Positions 47,244 to 57,872 of a stretch of 64,000 bases of DNA are shown one piece after another (within the stretch, counting starts at the first letter, position 1; the number at the start of each line of letters is the position of its first letter). This DNA comes from Physella acuta (Eukaryota; Mollusca; Gastropoda; Physidae): assembly GCF_028476545.1 (NCBI RefSeq), contig NW_026731791.1:38501-102500 (forward strand), given 5' to 3'. The translations under genes and the position numbers were made by a program. A model generated the notes under the pieces. The model ran no database searches. It saw only the letters and a list, made by a program, of their open reading frames with translations, and was not told where the DNA came from.

Positions 47244-48460
47244 CAATTTGTTAATTTTTTCGTGTCCATCTGATGCCTCTATAGTTTGTGTTACCAGCCA
47301 ATCAATTTGTTAGTTGTTCGTGTCCATCTGATGCCTCTAACTTGTGACATAAGACAATCAATTACTAGTTGTTCGTGTCCATCTGATGCCTCTATAGTTT
47401 GTGTTACCAGCCAACCAATTACTAGTTGTTCGTGTCCATCTGATGCCTCTATAGTTTGTGTTACCAGCCAACCAATTACTAGTTGTTCGTGTCTATCTGA
47501 TGCCTCTATAGTTTGTGTTACCAGCCAACCAATTACTAGCTGTTCGTGTCCATCTGATGCCTCTTTAGTTTGTGTTACCAGCCAACCAATTACTAGTTGT
47601 TCGTGTCCATCTGATGCCTCTATAGTTTGTGTTACCAGCCAATTAATTACTAGTTGTTCGTGTCCATCTGATGCCTCTATAGTTTGTGTTACCAGCCAAC
47701 CAATTACTAGTTGTTCGTGTCCATCTGATGCCTCTATAGTTTGTGTTACCAGCCAATCAATTACTAGTTGGTCGTGTCCATCTGATGCCTCTATAGTTTG
47801 TGTTACCAGCCAATCAATTTGTTAGTTGTTCGTGTCCATCTGATGCCTCTATAGTTTGTGTTACCAGCCAATCAATTTGTTAGTTGTTCGTGTCCATCTG
47901 ATGCCTCTATAGTTTGTGTTACCAGCCAATCAATTTGTTAGTTGTTCGTGTCCATCTGATGCCTCTATAGTTTGTGTTACCAGCCAATCAATTACTAGTT
48001 GTTCGTGTCCATCTGATGCCTCTATAGTTTATGTTACCAGCCAATCAATTTGTTAGTTGTTCGTGTCCATCTGATGCCTCTATAGTTTGTGTTACCAGCC
48101 AATCAATTACTAGTTGTTCGTGTCCATCTGATACCTCTATAGTTTTTGTTACCAGCCAATCAATTGCTAGTTGTTCGTGTCCATCTGATGCATCTCGCAT
48201 TGTCTAAAGTTTGTGACAACAGCCATTCAATTTGTTAGTTGTTCGTGTCCATCTGATGCCTCTATAGTTTGTGTTACCAGCCAATCAATTTGTTAGTTTT
48301 TTGTGTCCATCTGATGCCTCTATAGTTTGTGTTACCAGCCAATCAATTTGTTAGTTTTTTGTGTCCATCTGATGCCTCTATAGTTTGTGTTACCAGCCAA
48401 TCAATTTGTTAGTTGTTCGTGTCCATCTGATGCCTCTATAGTTTGTGTTACCATCCAATC
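47244..48460. repeat. 57/58-bp minisatellite derived from LINE reverse transcriptase
   Basis: About 21 copies of a unit GTTCGTGTCCATCTGATGCC + TCTATAGTTTGTGTTACCAG + CCAATCAATT.. . On the - strand the unit reads IDW.VTQTIEASDGHEQL, i.e. the coding stretch directly following the RT motif at 48401-48595. One partial unit lies beyond the inserted LINE tail at 46883-46936. The + frame open for 179 codons at 47286-47825 exists because the 57-bp units keep phase; it is not a gene. Confidence 0.9.
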
Positions 48461-48700
48461 AATTAAGAAGTTTAAAAGCCGCGGTGACAGAACACATCCT
48501 TGTTTAACTCCTGTCTGAACGATAAATTCGTCTATTGTACGATTAACAGAGATGACATTGCAATAGAACCCTTCATGCATGATTTTTAATGGCATTTTAT
48601 TTTCTGAAATACCATACCACAGTAAAATTTTCCAGAGGTTTTTTTTTAATACCTAGACTTTTAAAAGCCATTTTAAAATCACTAGTAATGCAAACTACGA
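48401..48700 (-). pseudogene. LINE reverse transcriptase fragment (palm)
   Basis: On the - strand: DFKMAFKSLGI (the usual DFxKAFDS block, degraded), then LWKILLWYGISE, then VQTGVKQGCVLSPRLLNFLIDW, the RT motif ending QGCxLSP. Interrupted near 48600-48645. This is the source copy of the 58-bp array that follows it. Confidence 0.85.
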
Positions 48701-49055
48701 ATCCTGAAGATAAGATGGCCTGGAATAATACTTAACGACGACCTGTGGTATATCATTAAAAAAAATATACCCTGACACCATACGTTTATGTCATGCAAAA
48801 AAATGAACCGAGGGTTTTAAACATCGATTCTACATTGCACTAAGAGAGATAACTATGCAATATTTAAAAAAAAAATGAATAATCGAACTTTGTATAAATG
48901 TTGGTTTGTAAAAAACAAAAACAAACAACAACAGCTGATAGACAAGGGTATCAAATAGGGACGGACCGTGAGAAGATTGAAGTCTCGTTAGGAAACCTCA
49001 AACTGGAACCCTCATGGGAATAGAAAATGTAAATGACCTATACAATCCTTTAGAA
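48701..49055. other. No gene; sequence repeated at 50228
   Basis: 48768-48898 (ATACGTTTATGTCATGCAA ... ACTTTGTATAAA) is repeated with few differences at 50237-50365, an unclassified interspersed repeat including CATCGATTCTACATTGCAC. Confidence 0.6.
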
Positions 49056-49514
49056 CAGGGGTCTCCAAACTTTTAATCCCGAGGGCCGCATTAATTATCA
49101 AATATTAGTTCGGGGGCCAGTTTCTTCCATGCATCTCATTGGGTGTCGGAGCCCCCCCCCCTCCCCCTTCGAAGAACGTCTCCCCACTCCCCCCAGCTCT
49201 TGTTACGTTCATATCTTCATCCACACCTCAAACGAACACATGCAGTTGACAAGTGGAACAGCTGTCCAACGATTCGTCCATAGCAAGTGAAAAATGGCGA
49301 CAATTTACTTTCATTTTTCCATATTTGAGTCACAATGTTTTCACCAATTTCTGCAAAACCCAAAGCTACATTTTCAAATAGTTTTGAATTTATTTGGCAA
49401 AGTCCCTCAGTCACATCCAGCAAACATGTTTTTTTTCCGTGGACATAAAGATTTCCGCGGGCCGGAAGAGAGAACCTCTCGGGCCGGATTCGGCCCACGG
49501 TTTGGGGACCCCTG
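49056..49514. mobile_element. hAT-type element, CAGGGGTCTCCAAAC family
   Basis: 459 bp from CAGGGGTCTCCAAAC to GTTTGGGGACCCCTG, with target duplications CTTTAGAA (49048-49055) and CATTAGAA (49515-49522), 7/8 identical. The subterminal GGGCCGCATT is typical of this widespread hAT group. A 5' end of MITE-1 type (CAGTTTCTTCCATGCATCTC at 49119) lies inside. The internal 93-codon reverse frame is not a recognisable transposase. Confidence 0.8.
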
Positions 49515-49647
49515 CATTAGAAGGACTGTGGCAGGAGAGGCAAGGGCTGCGGGGCTTGCGTGGGCTCAACTAAAGGGAACTGCCCAATACAGAGTCACTT
49601 TGAGAGGTGTGGCTGTAGCTCTATTTTAAATTAAAATCAAATAGAAG

Positions 49648-49687
<40 letters not shown>

Positions 49688-50600
49688 ACTTTTATTTGCA
49701 ATTAAAACAAGTACATCAACATCAAATTTTTTAACATAATTTTGAACACCAAATGAAAACGAAAGGTTTTGCAAATGTACATAATGAAGTCATGTATTTG
49801 ATTATAAAAAAAAAAATTGCAAAGGATGACAGTAAAAGGGGTGAAGGTCAAAATCAAATAGAAGTCTGCTCTATGTATTGGTTGGACAATCCTCTCAAAG
49901 TAAATTGAATTTTCAACATTCAATTTTTTAAAATTCAAATATTTTATACAGCTACAAGTTTTAAATATTTGAATTAGAATTTTAAAAATTTAAAGCTTCT
50001 ATTATTTATATCATCAAACACAGTTTACTGTGGTGCTTATAATATTATATATATATATAACAAAACGTATATTATAATCTATTTTTCTTGTTGTAGCTAT
50101 TAAAGTTCACTCTTATTTAATTACTTTTGGAAACATACTTAATAGTTGTTTCCCTTGTCTACTTAGCGACTACAAATGGGAAGTAAATTACGGAAATTAA
50201 TATTAAATATTAAATATGGAAGTAGAGGAACCTGGACACCGTACGTTTATGTCTTGCAAAAAATGAACAGAGGGTTTTAAACATCGATTCTACATCGCAC
50301 TAAGAGAGATAACTATGCAATATTTAAAATAAAGAAAAAAATAATGAATTATGGAACTTTGTATAAATAAATTAATAAAAGCTGTTTTGTAAAAAAATAT
50401 TAAATATACACGCTGTATTTCTCGTATTTCTTGAGCAAATGACATTAAAAAAAAAGAAAAAAATCTTTCGCTATTTTATTATTTGCTTATTAAAACAATA
50501 TTTCATTTTACTTTTATTAGGTAGGCTTTGTAGCATCTGGACTTTTTATGCAGAAAAAAGTCATATATGATAGACCGGTGCACGGGTGGTTATGAAGTTG
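49515..50600. other. No gene; poly(T) tract and short repeats
   Basis: T run of about 33 at 49651-49683; the rest is AT-rich. 49852-49870 repeats AAAATCAAATAGAAGTCT from 49631, on either side of the T tract region, and 50237-50365 matches 48768-48898. Confidence 0.5.
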
Positions 50601-51100
50601 GATAATCTCCCACCACCTTCCTCACCACCACCTCTACTCTACACTATACAAACACACTCATCCTTAAAATATACCATCACCACCACCCTCACCATTAAAA
50701 TACACCACCACCATCACCACAACCTCAATGTTACACCATACCACCACCATCAACACTCTTAAACCATACCACAACCACCACCATCATCACCACCTCACCC
50801 CTACGCCATACCACCACCCTCATCCTTAAAATAAACCACCACCATCACATCCACCTCACCCCTACACCATACCACCACCCTCATCCTTAAAATATACCAC
50901 CACCATCACCACCACCCTCTCTCTTACACTTTACCACCACCCTTACCACCACCTCACCCACACACCATCTCGTCTCACCCATACACTATACCAGCATCCC
51001 ACCTGCATATCACATGTACACTACACAACCACCCTCACCCAACCCCCACCTTCACAGCACCTCCACACTATACCCCCACCTCCACCTCTCCCACCCCTAC
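50600..51100. repeat. CAC/CCA-rich degenerate repeat
   Basis: About 45-70-bp degenerate units of ACCACCACCATCACCACCAC and CCTTAAAATATACCACCACC with almost no G on the + strand. Confidence 0.85.
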
Positions 51101-51472
51101 AATCTTCACGTTTTAAAAACACAGCACACGAAAAACACCACATTTACAGAATTCCACTCATGACGTCAGCAGTTATCTTCCCCTGCATCCACTCTACCCC
51201 TCACCTCCCCCACCCCCACACTCCCACACCACCCATGCATAGTTCGTACCTGAGCTCCATCAGGAGAATTACACAACACAGTTTTACACACACCGAATAT
51301 CCAAGCGACCTTATATCCAATTCTCATCTATTATCGCCTATATAATACTATTCGATGTGGTTCTTCTCTTTATCTATACATCGTAGTGACATCCGCTATG
51401 TTTGCGATTGAAAATGAATTCACTAAAAGGTAGTATGTAATAGGTGATCAAATGGAAGTCTGCACAAGGGCG

Positions 51473-51625
51473 TAGCGAGGGGGGGGGGGGTGCGGGGGGT
51501 GCGGATCGCACCGGATGACACCATTTAGGGGGGGGGGGTGACACCAAGGCAAAAAATAGCAACATATATAGAGAAAAACTTGAGGGGGGGGGGGGTGAAA
51601 ATCGAAATCCGTATGTTAAGGACGC
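51473..51625. mobile_element. MITE-2 copy, 3' truncated
   Basis: Starts AAGGGCGTAGCGAGG with poly-G, then GATCGCACCGGATGACACCA, AGGCAAAAAATAGCAACATA and GAAAATCGAAA as in 37440-37753; the second terminus is missing. Confidence 0.75.
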
Positions 51626-51681
51626 CCTTATACTACAGGTGTGTGTAGCCTAATTAACTGTTTTTTTACGGCACCGTGATC

Positions 51682-51781
51682 GCCTGATCCTGGGACGTTC
51701 CAATGATTTGAACCCGGATTCAAACTCTACGTCTCTCTTGTTGGAAGTCTAGCTCTCTACCGCTAGGCCACGCCGTCCCAT
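51682..51781 (-). mobile_element. SINE-1 copy, tRNA-like head only
   Basis: Reverse head: GAACCCGGATTCAAACTCTA (B-box complement) and GCTCTCTACCGCTAGGCCAC to the GCCGTCCCAT end. Confidence 0.75.
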
Positions 51782-52300
51782 AAGCTATGGGCTGCCGAAA
51801 AGTCCGAAGTTCTAACCCCGGGTGGGTGAGGCTCGTTACTTGAAGACAGCAGCCCTGAGGTGTAGCGACCCTTCCCGGCGCCCGGGGACAAACTTTCGAT
51901 TAGCATCCCCCCTCAAACTTTCGATTTGCACCCCCCACCCCCACAAACTTTCGATTTGCACCCCACCCCCCTCAGACTATCAATTACTTTTTCCAACCCA
52001 TTTTGGCGCCCCCTAAGGCCGGCGCCCTGGGACATATGCCCCCCCCCCCCTGCCCCCCCCCCCCCCCCCCCGTCGCTACGCCTCTGCAGCAGCCCATCTA
52101 GGAGAGACAACTCCAAAATCAAACAGCTGCTGCTTTGTAATTTGTTCTTGGTTGGACAAAGGCTATGGAAGTAAATCCAAAAAGAAAAGCGGGCTGAAAT
52201 AGGAGTCAATGGTATGGCATGGCACATAACAACTGGACACATAATGCTTAAATGTGGTACAGGAAATCCCTTCCAACAATTGAAATAGAACGAAGATGAA
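51782..52300 (+). mobile_element. SINE-2 copy interrupted by MITE-2
   Basis: Head and body at 51782-51854 (GGGTGAGGCTCGTTACTTGA) continue at 52087 (CATCTAGGAGAGACAACTCC, AAACAGCTGCTGCTTTGTAA) to a GAAGATGAAGAT tail. The gap is an inserted hAT-type MITE. Confidence 0.85.
51855..52086. mobile_element. MITE-2 copy nested in SINE-2
   Basis: 232 bp from CTGAGGTGTAGCG to CGCTACGCCTCTG with perfect 8-bp target duplications CAGCAGCC (51847-51854 and 52087-52094). Contains four AAACTTTCGATTTGCACCCC units and C tracts up to 17 nt. Confidence 0.9.
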
Positions 52301-53400
52301 GATAGTTGAATTATTATAAGTTTCAAATAACTTGAAAAAAAATCTAGTATTAATTTATATGTTTGTAGCATACAAAATAGATAATGACACACTTTGTGTT
52401 TAGAATTTAATACGTAGTTTTAAACTAACTGAAATAATCTCTAAACATCATTACAACATAGAAATCTGTAAGCAGTAGAATCGCTAAAAACAAACAAAAG
52501 AACCATATCAGAAAAAAAATCCATAAAGTTTGTTGCATGGCTACATTTTTGTATACCTATTATGGCTGTTTTGTATTTTGACGCTGGTGAAGTTAAGAAG
52601 TTAGAGAACATCCAACAGCCTAGGTAGTATCATCGTCTGATTTGCTCCACTTTTCCATGGTAGATGACATAATCAGAAGCCTGGGTCGCCCCCCCCCCCA
52701 CCCCCACCCCCACACCCACCGCACTACTCCGTAATTGTGGGCATCATCTCACGCAAAAACAAAAACAAAAACGCCCCGACGCCCTCTCAACACGTTTCAC
52801 CATTGCCAGGTCAGACAAATCTCCACAAGTGGTTCAACAATATGTCTTTAAATACGCATTTAAAACAATCCGAAATGAAGGTGCCGTTACCCATAGTTAC
52901 CCCTCCCCATCTCAAAACTAAAAAGAAAACGCCCCTGCTCCCTTACCATCACGTTAAGCCATTTACACGTTGGAAAAGTCAAATCCAATCTCTTAACACG
53001 ATTTTAAACACGCTATTTCCGTTTTCATTAAAGCAATGAATTCTGGGTCGCATCACCCTCATACACCGACCCCCCTCGCACCTCCCCTAGTTACGCCACT
53101 GTCGGGAAAGATAAAACAACCCTAACCGTCCAATAACCGGTCCCATTGTTTTAAACAGAACCCCCCCCCCCCAGCGCCCAGGGAGGGAACTCCGGCGTTC
53201 ACCTTTACCTGTCTGTGCTCACGGCCGCGGGGCTACAGCCAACATGCACCGCTCACCTTCAGCCGTGTGCGATAACGGTCTGCTGTAAAGGGGAGGTAAT
53301 CTTCACGTGCAGGCAGGGGCGAAGCTCATTGTGGATGATTGTGGGACTGAAGAAGGGGTGGCTTTTGTTTTTTAATAAAATAATTGAGTTTTATCTGTAG
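52301..53400. other. No gene; repeat fragments
   Basis: 52575-52665 (GAAGTTAGAGAACATCCAAC, TTTTCCATGGTAGAT) is shared with 56543-56625. A CTAGTTACGCCACTG terminus at 53086-53100 is a further CAGTGGCGTAACTAG-type transposon end. C runs at 52690-52699 and 53161-53172. Confidence 0.5.
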
Positions 53401-53645
53401 GGATGGCGTTGTCTAGCGGTAGTCCGCTCGCCTCTTATTCCGAAATCACGAGAGTTCGGATCCCACGAGGCCGTAGGTCATCCCTTGACCTAACTGCCTC
53501 TCAAGTCCAAACCAGGTGCAAGAAGCAAAAGCCAGGTCTAAACTCACGTGCCTAACAGCTGGTAACACGGGTAGAAGACATGCTCGATTTTTAACCCTTA
53601 AGTGCATCGCGTTGCATAGCTGCAACACTCATTACTGATTAGTTT
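53401..53645 (+). mobile_element. SINE-3, tRNA-derived
   Basis: GGATGGCGTTGTCTAGCGGT is a tRNA-like A-box head, with B box GAGTTCGGATCCC at about 53453, followed by a body unlike SINE-1 or SINE-2. The acceptor stem would not pair as in a working tRNA, so it is not called a tRNA gene. The 3' end is uncertain. Confidence 0.55.
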
Positions 53646-53649
53646 TTTT

Positions 53650-54110
53650 TTTATAAAACTTAAAAGAGCATGAGGCATGGCGTTCTGGATATTAAGATGC
53701 TTGCACATGCCTAGCTCACCAACATGTAAATTTCTAGCAAATTAACCCTGTTATATTCTGCCTAGCTACTGATTAATATCTAGAACTTGTAATGTTAGTA
53801 TATGATAGTGATTTCCATGTGTAAATATTGTTGATTTTATGTTAACACCGGACATTGCGGTTTGATTTCATGTGAAGTTAAATGTTGATCTTTCAAGGAT
53901 GCCTGGGATGAGAACTAGGACCAGAATATAGTCAGTTATCTCTAGTGGAGGTGCCAATTACAAGTCTCAAAATATGTTGGTCGTGTCTTCTGCAGTAAAA
54001 ACTACCGATATTGGTAAATTTTGCCTGGTTCCATATACTTATTCTCTTTGCTCTGTTGTTTAACTTATCTTCTACATGTTGTGTGTGCATGTACATGTGC
54101 ATGTGCATAC
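53650..54110. other. No gene seen
   Basis: AT-rich unique DNA. Confidence 0.4.
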
Positions 54111-54111
54111 T

Positions 54112-54185
54112 TATATATATATATATATATATATATTTCTCTCTCTCTCTTTCTCTATCTCTATCTATCTATCTATCTTATATAT
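54112..54185. repeat. (TA)n(CT)n(CTAT)n compound microsatellite
   Basis: Short TA, CT and CTAT runs in succession. Confidence 0.9.
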
Positions 54186-54198
54186 ACACATAAACACA

Positions 54199-54345
54199 CT
54201 CTAAAAAATCAAACAGCTGTTGCCTCGAAGTTTGTTCTTGAATGGACAAAAGCTATGAAAGTAAATCGAGACAGAAAAGCAGGCCGATATCACGATGACA
54301 CATAATTCTTAATTTTGTCGAAGGAAATCGCTTCCAATATTAGAA
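54199..54345 (+). mobile_element. SINE-2 copy, 5' truncated
   Basis: Begins at AAAAAATCAAACAGCTGTTG, with CCTCGAAGTTTGTTCTTGAA, GGACAAAAGCTATGAAAGTA and GGAAATCGCTTCCAATATTA. Confidence 0.75.
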
Positions 54346-54399
54346 AAAAAAATTAGAAGATTTAACCAAATAAATATGCAAAATTCCATCAAGGTTATT

Positions 54400-54848
54400 C
54401 CGGCAGTCACACCCCTTCACCGGTGCCGCCCTCGAGCTTCTGCTTTTCTCGAACCATCTCTTCATGCCAGGTACAGGTAAAGTTCTCTGGGATCTTGCAG
54501 GCACCAGAAGGTGAGGTAAACACCAACCCGTGCCAGCGCCTCCCCGCCGACGTAAAAATTCTCCTCTAACCCGCAGAGCCGGCGACGTGTGCGAGGGTAC
54601 CTGTGCGTGAGTGAGTGGTGCGCGTGTGCCGCTGTGAGTTTTAGACACGGGAGTGAGCCATTTTGTGTTGGAAAAAGCGGTAGAGCTGAATCGAGGGTTG
54701 TTTTTTTTTCCTAGATGGGGGGATGGCGTAGTTGAACCACACGCCTGGTCCGCGGAGACTTTAACCTCTGAAGCAGTGACAATTTAATTAATTAATTAGA
54801 GCAATTAATACAGTGAGTAGTAAACACAAAACAAAAACAACAACAAAG
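54400..54848 (+). promoter_or_regulatory. CpG-rich promoter-like region and 5' leader of the PDZ gene
   Basis: 54400-54660 is locally GC- and CpG-rich against an AT-rich background. GCCATTTTG at 54658-54666 matches a YY1-type site often found at transcription starts of TATA-less genes. Initiation near 54640-54670 would give a leader of about 190 nt if no 5' UTR intron exists. This is inference from composition and position. Confidence 0.4.
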
Positions 54849-54959
54849 ATGGTCGGATCACGTCTAAATGTCCATCTCTACCGCGATTCCTTCAACACCC
54901 CCTGGGGTTTTCGTCTCCAGGGTGGGAAGGATTTGAACCAACCTCTAATTGTCCAAAGG
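54849..54959 (+). CDS. First coding exon of a PDZ protein, ZASP/PDZ-LIM type
   Basis: ATG in a good context (AAGATGG) opens 37 codons, MVGSRLNVHLYRDSF then NTPWGFRLQGGKDLNQPLIV. PWGFRLQGGKDxxQPL is the carboxylate-binding loop and first strands of the PDZ domain of ZASP/Cypher, Alp-Enigma (PDLIM) proteins, which usually begin near residue 1-5, as here. The exon ends in phase 0 at AAAGG|GTAAGT (donor GT at 54960-54961). In the family the protein anchors alpha-actinin at Z-discs and focal adhesions through PDZ, with LIM domains downstream. The next exon (VxxGSLAxxAGL...GD) was looked for and not seen up to 64000, so intron 1 is at least about 9 kb. An upstream in-frame ATG at 54813 would add 12 Lys/Thr-rich residues and is less likely. 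Confidence 0.85.
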
Positions 54960-56490
54960 GTAAGTCGTTATATTTTTTTTTTATCTTCTTCTCCTCGGTT
55001 CTGTATACCTACCTGTGTCTTCACTGCCAACAAGAGTGCTGTTACCTTTTATAGGGACAGTGCAGGTGAAAGAGAGATGTGTTAAGGGAGAGAGGGGGGT
55101 GTCTTCCTTCCGAGTTTACCTGTGTAAACACCAGCGCGTGTGTTGAATCGTTTTGTTTATTTTTATCCTCGTCCCCCCATCCCCCCGAAATTTAACCACC
55201 ACCAGTCACAAGGTTTCTAAAAGTTCGCTACCCCTTCTCACAGTAGTGGCGTCATCCTTTAGTGAAAGTCACTTTTTTTTTTTCGTCAAGAGTCACACTG
55301 TCGCCACTTACAACAACTTTTCGGATTGTGTAAATTTTTTTTTTCGCCTTAAGTATATTTTTTTTTGTTTGTTTACAAACAAATAAACAGGTAGGGTGAG
55401 TGCATCTTGATCAACAAGGTCAACATTTTAGACGTGTGCTTTTATTAAAACGCTGCTTTTGCAACAAGCAAAAACTTCAATATTTCTTTTACGAAACAAA
55501 TTTTAATTTATTTTTATTTTTTTAAACAAACTTAACATATTTTAAAATCTGTGTTGATAAATTTTAGAAATGCATTCTGTTGATCAAAAAAGACAGCTGA
55601 AGTGTAATTAAAACTTTATATTCAGTCTGAAAATAAGATAAAAAAGGTTATTAAAATTTCAACCTTTCAACAAATCTCTTTCATCTTTAATTAACATTCC
55701 GGTTTATGACTACTCACCTTCGCCACAGGTAAAAAAAGCAAGAACTTATAAACTGCTAATTAAATTTATCGAAACCCCCTCCTGTGCTGGTTTACTTACC
55801 TTTAACTTCTGCTTTCACTAACGCCAGACTGATCTAGATGCTAGCTTGTTGCCATAGTAACTAACACACGTTCTTAACCACGCTCTACTTAAAACCTCTG
55901 CCGTCATCGTTCACTGTTGGGATTACCCGATGCTCAAAATAAGTCCGACCTTTAACCTTTAAGAAATATGGGCTTCTGTATAAGCACATATACCCTCTCC
56001 TGGAAGCATTTTTTTTTAATTTACAAGAAATGCATGCACGTGAAGATAATACTCACACGGAGAATCAACTAGACGAGTACTGCAAGAGAAAAAAAAATCG
56101 AAGATTGTAGGTGGTTTTTCCTTCAGGTGCGAAACCAAGGAAACAAAGCATGGCTTTATCGGGATGACCTTTCGACGCGAATTCCTCTGGAAATGCATCG
56201 CAGAGCTCAATGACGCGGGCACGTGATTTATCTGTCGTGCGGCGTGCCAGGATGGAGGGATCAAATCCAGTTGAGGAGAAACAGAAATATTGCTTGCTCT
56301 TAGGTCAGCTAACGTATGGAAGGTACCCCTTTCCAAGAAGAAATTAAGTAGAGTTCGTGTTTCTTTTGAAACACTGAATATATTGAAAGTGTGTCGTCAG
56401 ATTTATGTGAAGCACAAACTAGCTTTCAGACATTTTCTTCCGGGGTAGAACGGGCACTTTAAACTTCCGGGTAGGGGGGGGGGGTGCGGA
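54960..56490 (+). other. Intron 1 of the PDZ gene (start), no other gene
   Basis: AT-rich with T tracts; short frames lack support. The region to 64000 is probably the same intron, filled with transposons and tandem repeats. Confidence 0.55.
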
Positions 56491-56497
56491 GAGGACG

Positions 56498-56625
56498 GTG
56501 GTTAATTCTGTTACAGGAAACCCCTTCCAACACTAAAACGAAGATGGTTAGATTAAGAAGTAAGAGAAAGACAACCAACCTATGTAGTGTCACCGTCAGA
56601 TTTGCGCCATTTTTCCATGGTAGAT
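56498..56625 (+). mobile_element. SINE-2 3' end / related retroelement tail
   Basis: GTTACAGGAAACCCCTTCCA, ACACTAAAACGAAGATGG and then TTTTTCCATGGTAGAT, shared with 52242-52300 and 52575-52665. Confidence 0.6.
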
Positions 56626-56636
56626 ATTTTTTCTAT

Positions 56637-56640
<4 letters not shown>

Positions 56641-56721
<81 letters not shown>
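56641..56721. repeat. (TA)n microsatellite
   Basis: About 40 TA dinucleotides. Confidence 0.95.
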
Positions 56722-56724
<3 letters not shown>

Positions 56725-57006
56725 CCGATGGGCGATGGACTTGTTACAGTTCCCGAGGGAGTGGTTTGGGTAATTAACTCAATCACTTCCCGAAGACATG
56801 CCCGAAAGGCACTCTGTTCTAGTCCATTTCGTCGACTTAAGTGGGAAAGCCATTAAAATGGGTAGACTTAGACCAGTACTTCAGACTCAAGCCAAATCTA
56901 AACAATCACGTCATTTACCATTTTAGCATGACGTTCCTATTTCTAGCTTTTTATTTGACGTTTAAAAAATAAATAAAAACGTTATTAGAAATCAATAACC
57001 ATGTTC

Positions 57007-57413
57007 TAGGGGGGGGGGGCATCCATATATGACGTCACGCTTTTTTGGACGATTATTACCTCCCCCCTCCCCTCCGACACACGTCGTCACAAAAAGCCAG
57101 ACCCCCCTAAAATGACGTCACACCTCAGCCTACAACCCCCATCAAAATTGCAGTTGACTTTTTTTTAAACAGCTATATTTTTCCAAAATCTTGTCTGAAC
57201 TCTGTCAAAATAGAGTATTTTAATCAATCAGTTTTCTAAAGCGCAAAATAACGTCTAAAATTAGTTTTCTAACATTGCTTTTTAATAATGCAAAAGTGTG
57301 ACGTCACACCATCTGAACCTCCCCCCTCCCCCTCATCACACACCGTCACAAAATTACGGACCCCCCCCCCCCCTCACCCCTACCAGTGTGGCGTCATTTA
57401 TGGACGACCCCTT
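57007..57413. mobile_element. DNA transposon with GACGTCAC termini, unclassified
   Basis: Left end GGGGGCATCCATATATGACG-TCAC and right end GTGGCGTCATTTATGGACGA-CCCCTTA are imperfect inverted repeats. Internal GTGTGACGTCACACC and CGTCACAAA blocks with C tracts are arranged symmetrically. This AGGGGTCGTCCATAAATGACGTCAC pattern is common in animal genomes; I cannot assign the superfamily, and no clear target duplication is visible. Confidence 0.6.
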
Positions 57414-57872
57414 ACCTGATTTTGACATGTACAATGAGATATAGTCTCTAAGTTATGGAACCATATATTATGTGTATTTCCTTATTAAACACACACAAAA
57501 ATTATTCAGTAGGCCTGCAATATATCGCATATTAAAATCCTCTTAATAATAAAATTAAATATGTCTTTTCAAACTAATTTAATGCACCATGAATTAATTT
57601 CCATTAAAAAATTTTACTGTAAAAACTTCTATACAACGGCGTCCTACTGGCATACAAGTCTTTATCGTTCAGACAATCAGAACGCTGACAGATAGCTCTG
57701 TTTTCATGACAGATTGTCCCAATTAAATTATCCAATTTTCTGCTCACCACGCAATTTCCTGCACTCAACCCGGACTCACCTGAGCACCTGAGTTCTTCTA
57801 TGCTGGCATTATGTCTTGTTGCTATGACAACCGCGTCTACATAGGTGCTCACCTTCACAAAACCTTCCCGTT

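Noticed and set aside
47286-47825. 179-codon forward frame with a regular CSCPSDASIVCVTSQ motif
   Set aside because: Product of 57-bp units (19 codons) that keep phase; the real origin is LINE coding sequence on the opposite strand.
53401-53480. tRNA gene at GGATGGCGTTGTCTAGCGGT
   Set aside because: Good A and B boxes but no matching acceptor stem; the head recurs at 45383-45422, so it is a SINE head.
54340-54648. 102-codon reverse frame in the CpG-rich region upstream of the PDZ exon
   Set aside because: Explained by GC-rich promoter-like DNA without stops; its start of reading lies in SINE-2 sequence at the other end and no domain is seen.
57604-57858. 84-codon reverse frame
   Set aside because: Balanced composition, but no recognisable motif and no splice support, and it lies antisense in the presumed PDZ intron.
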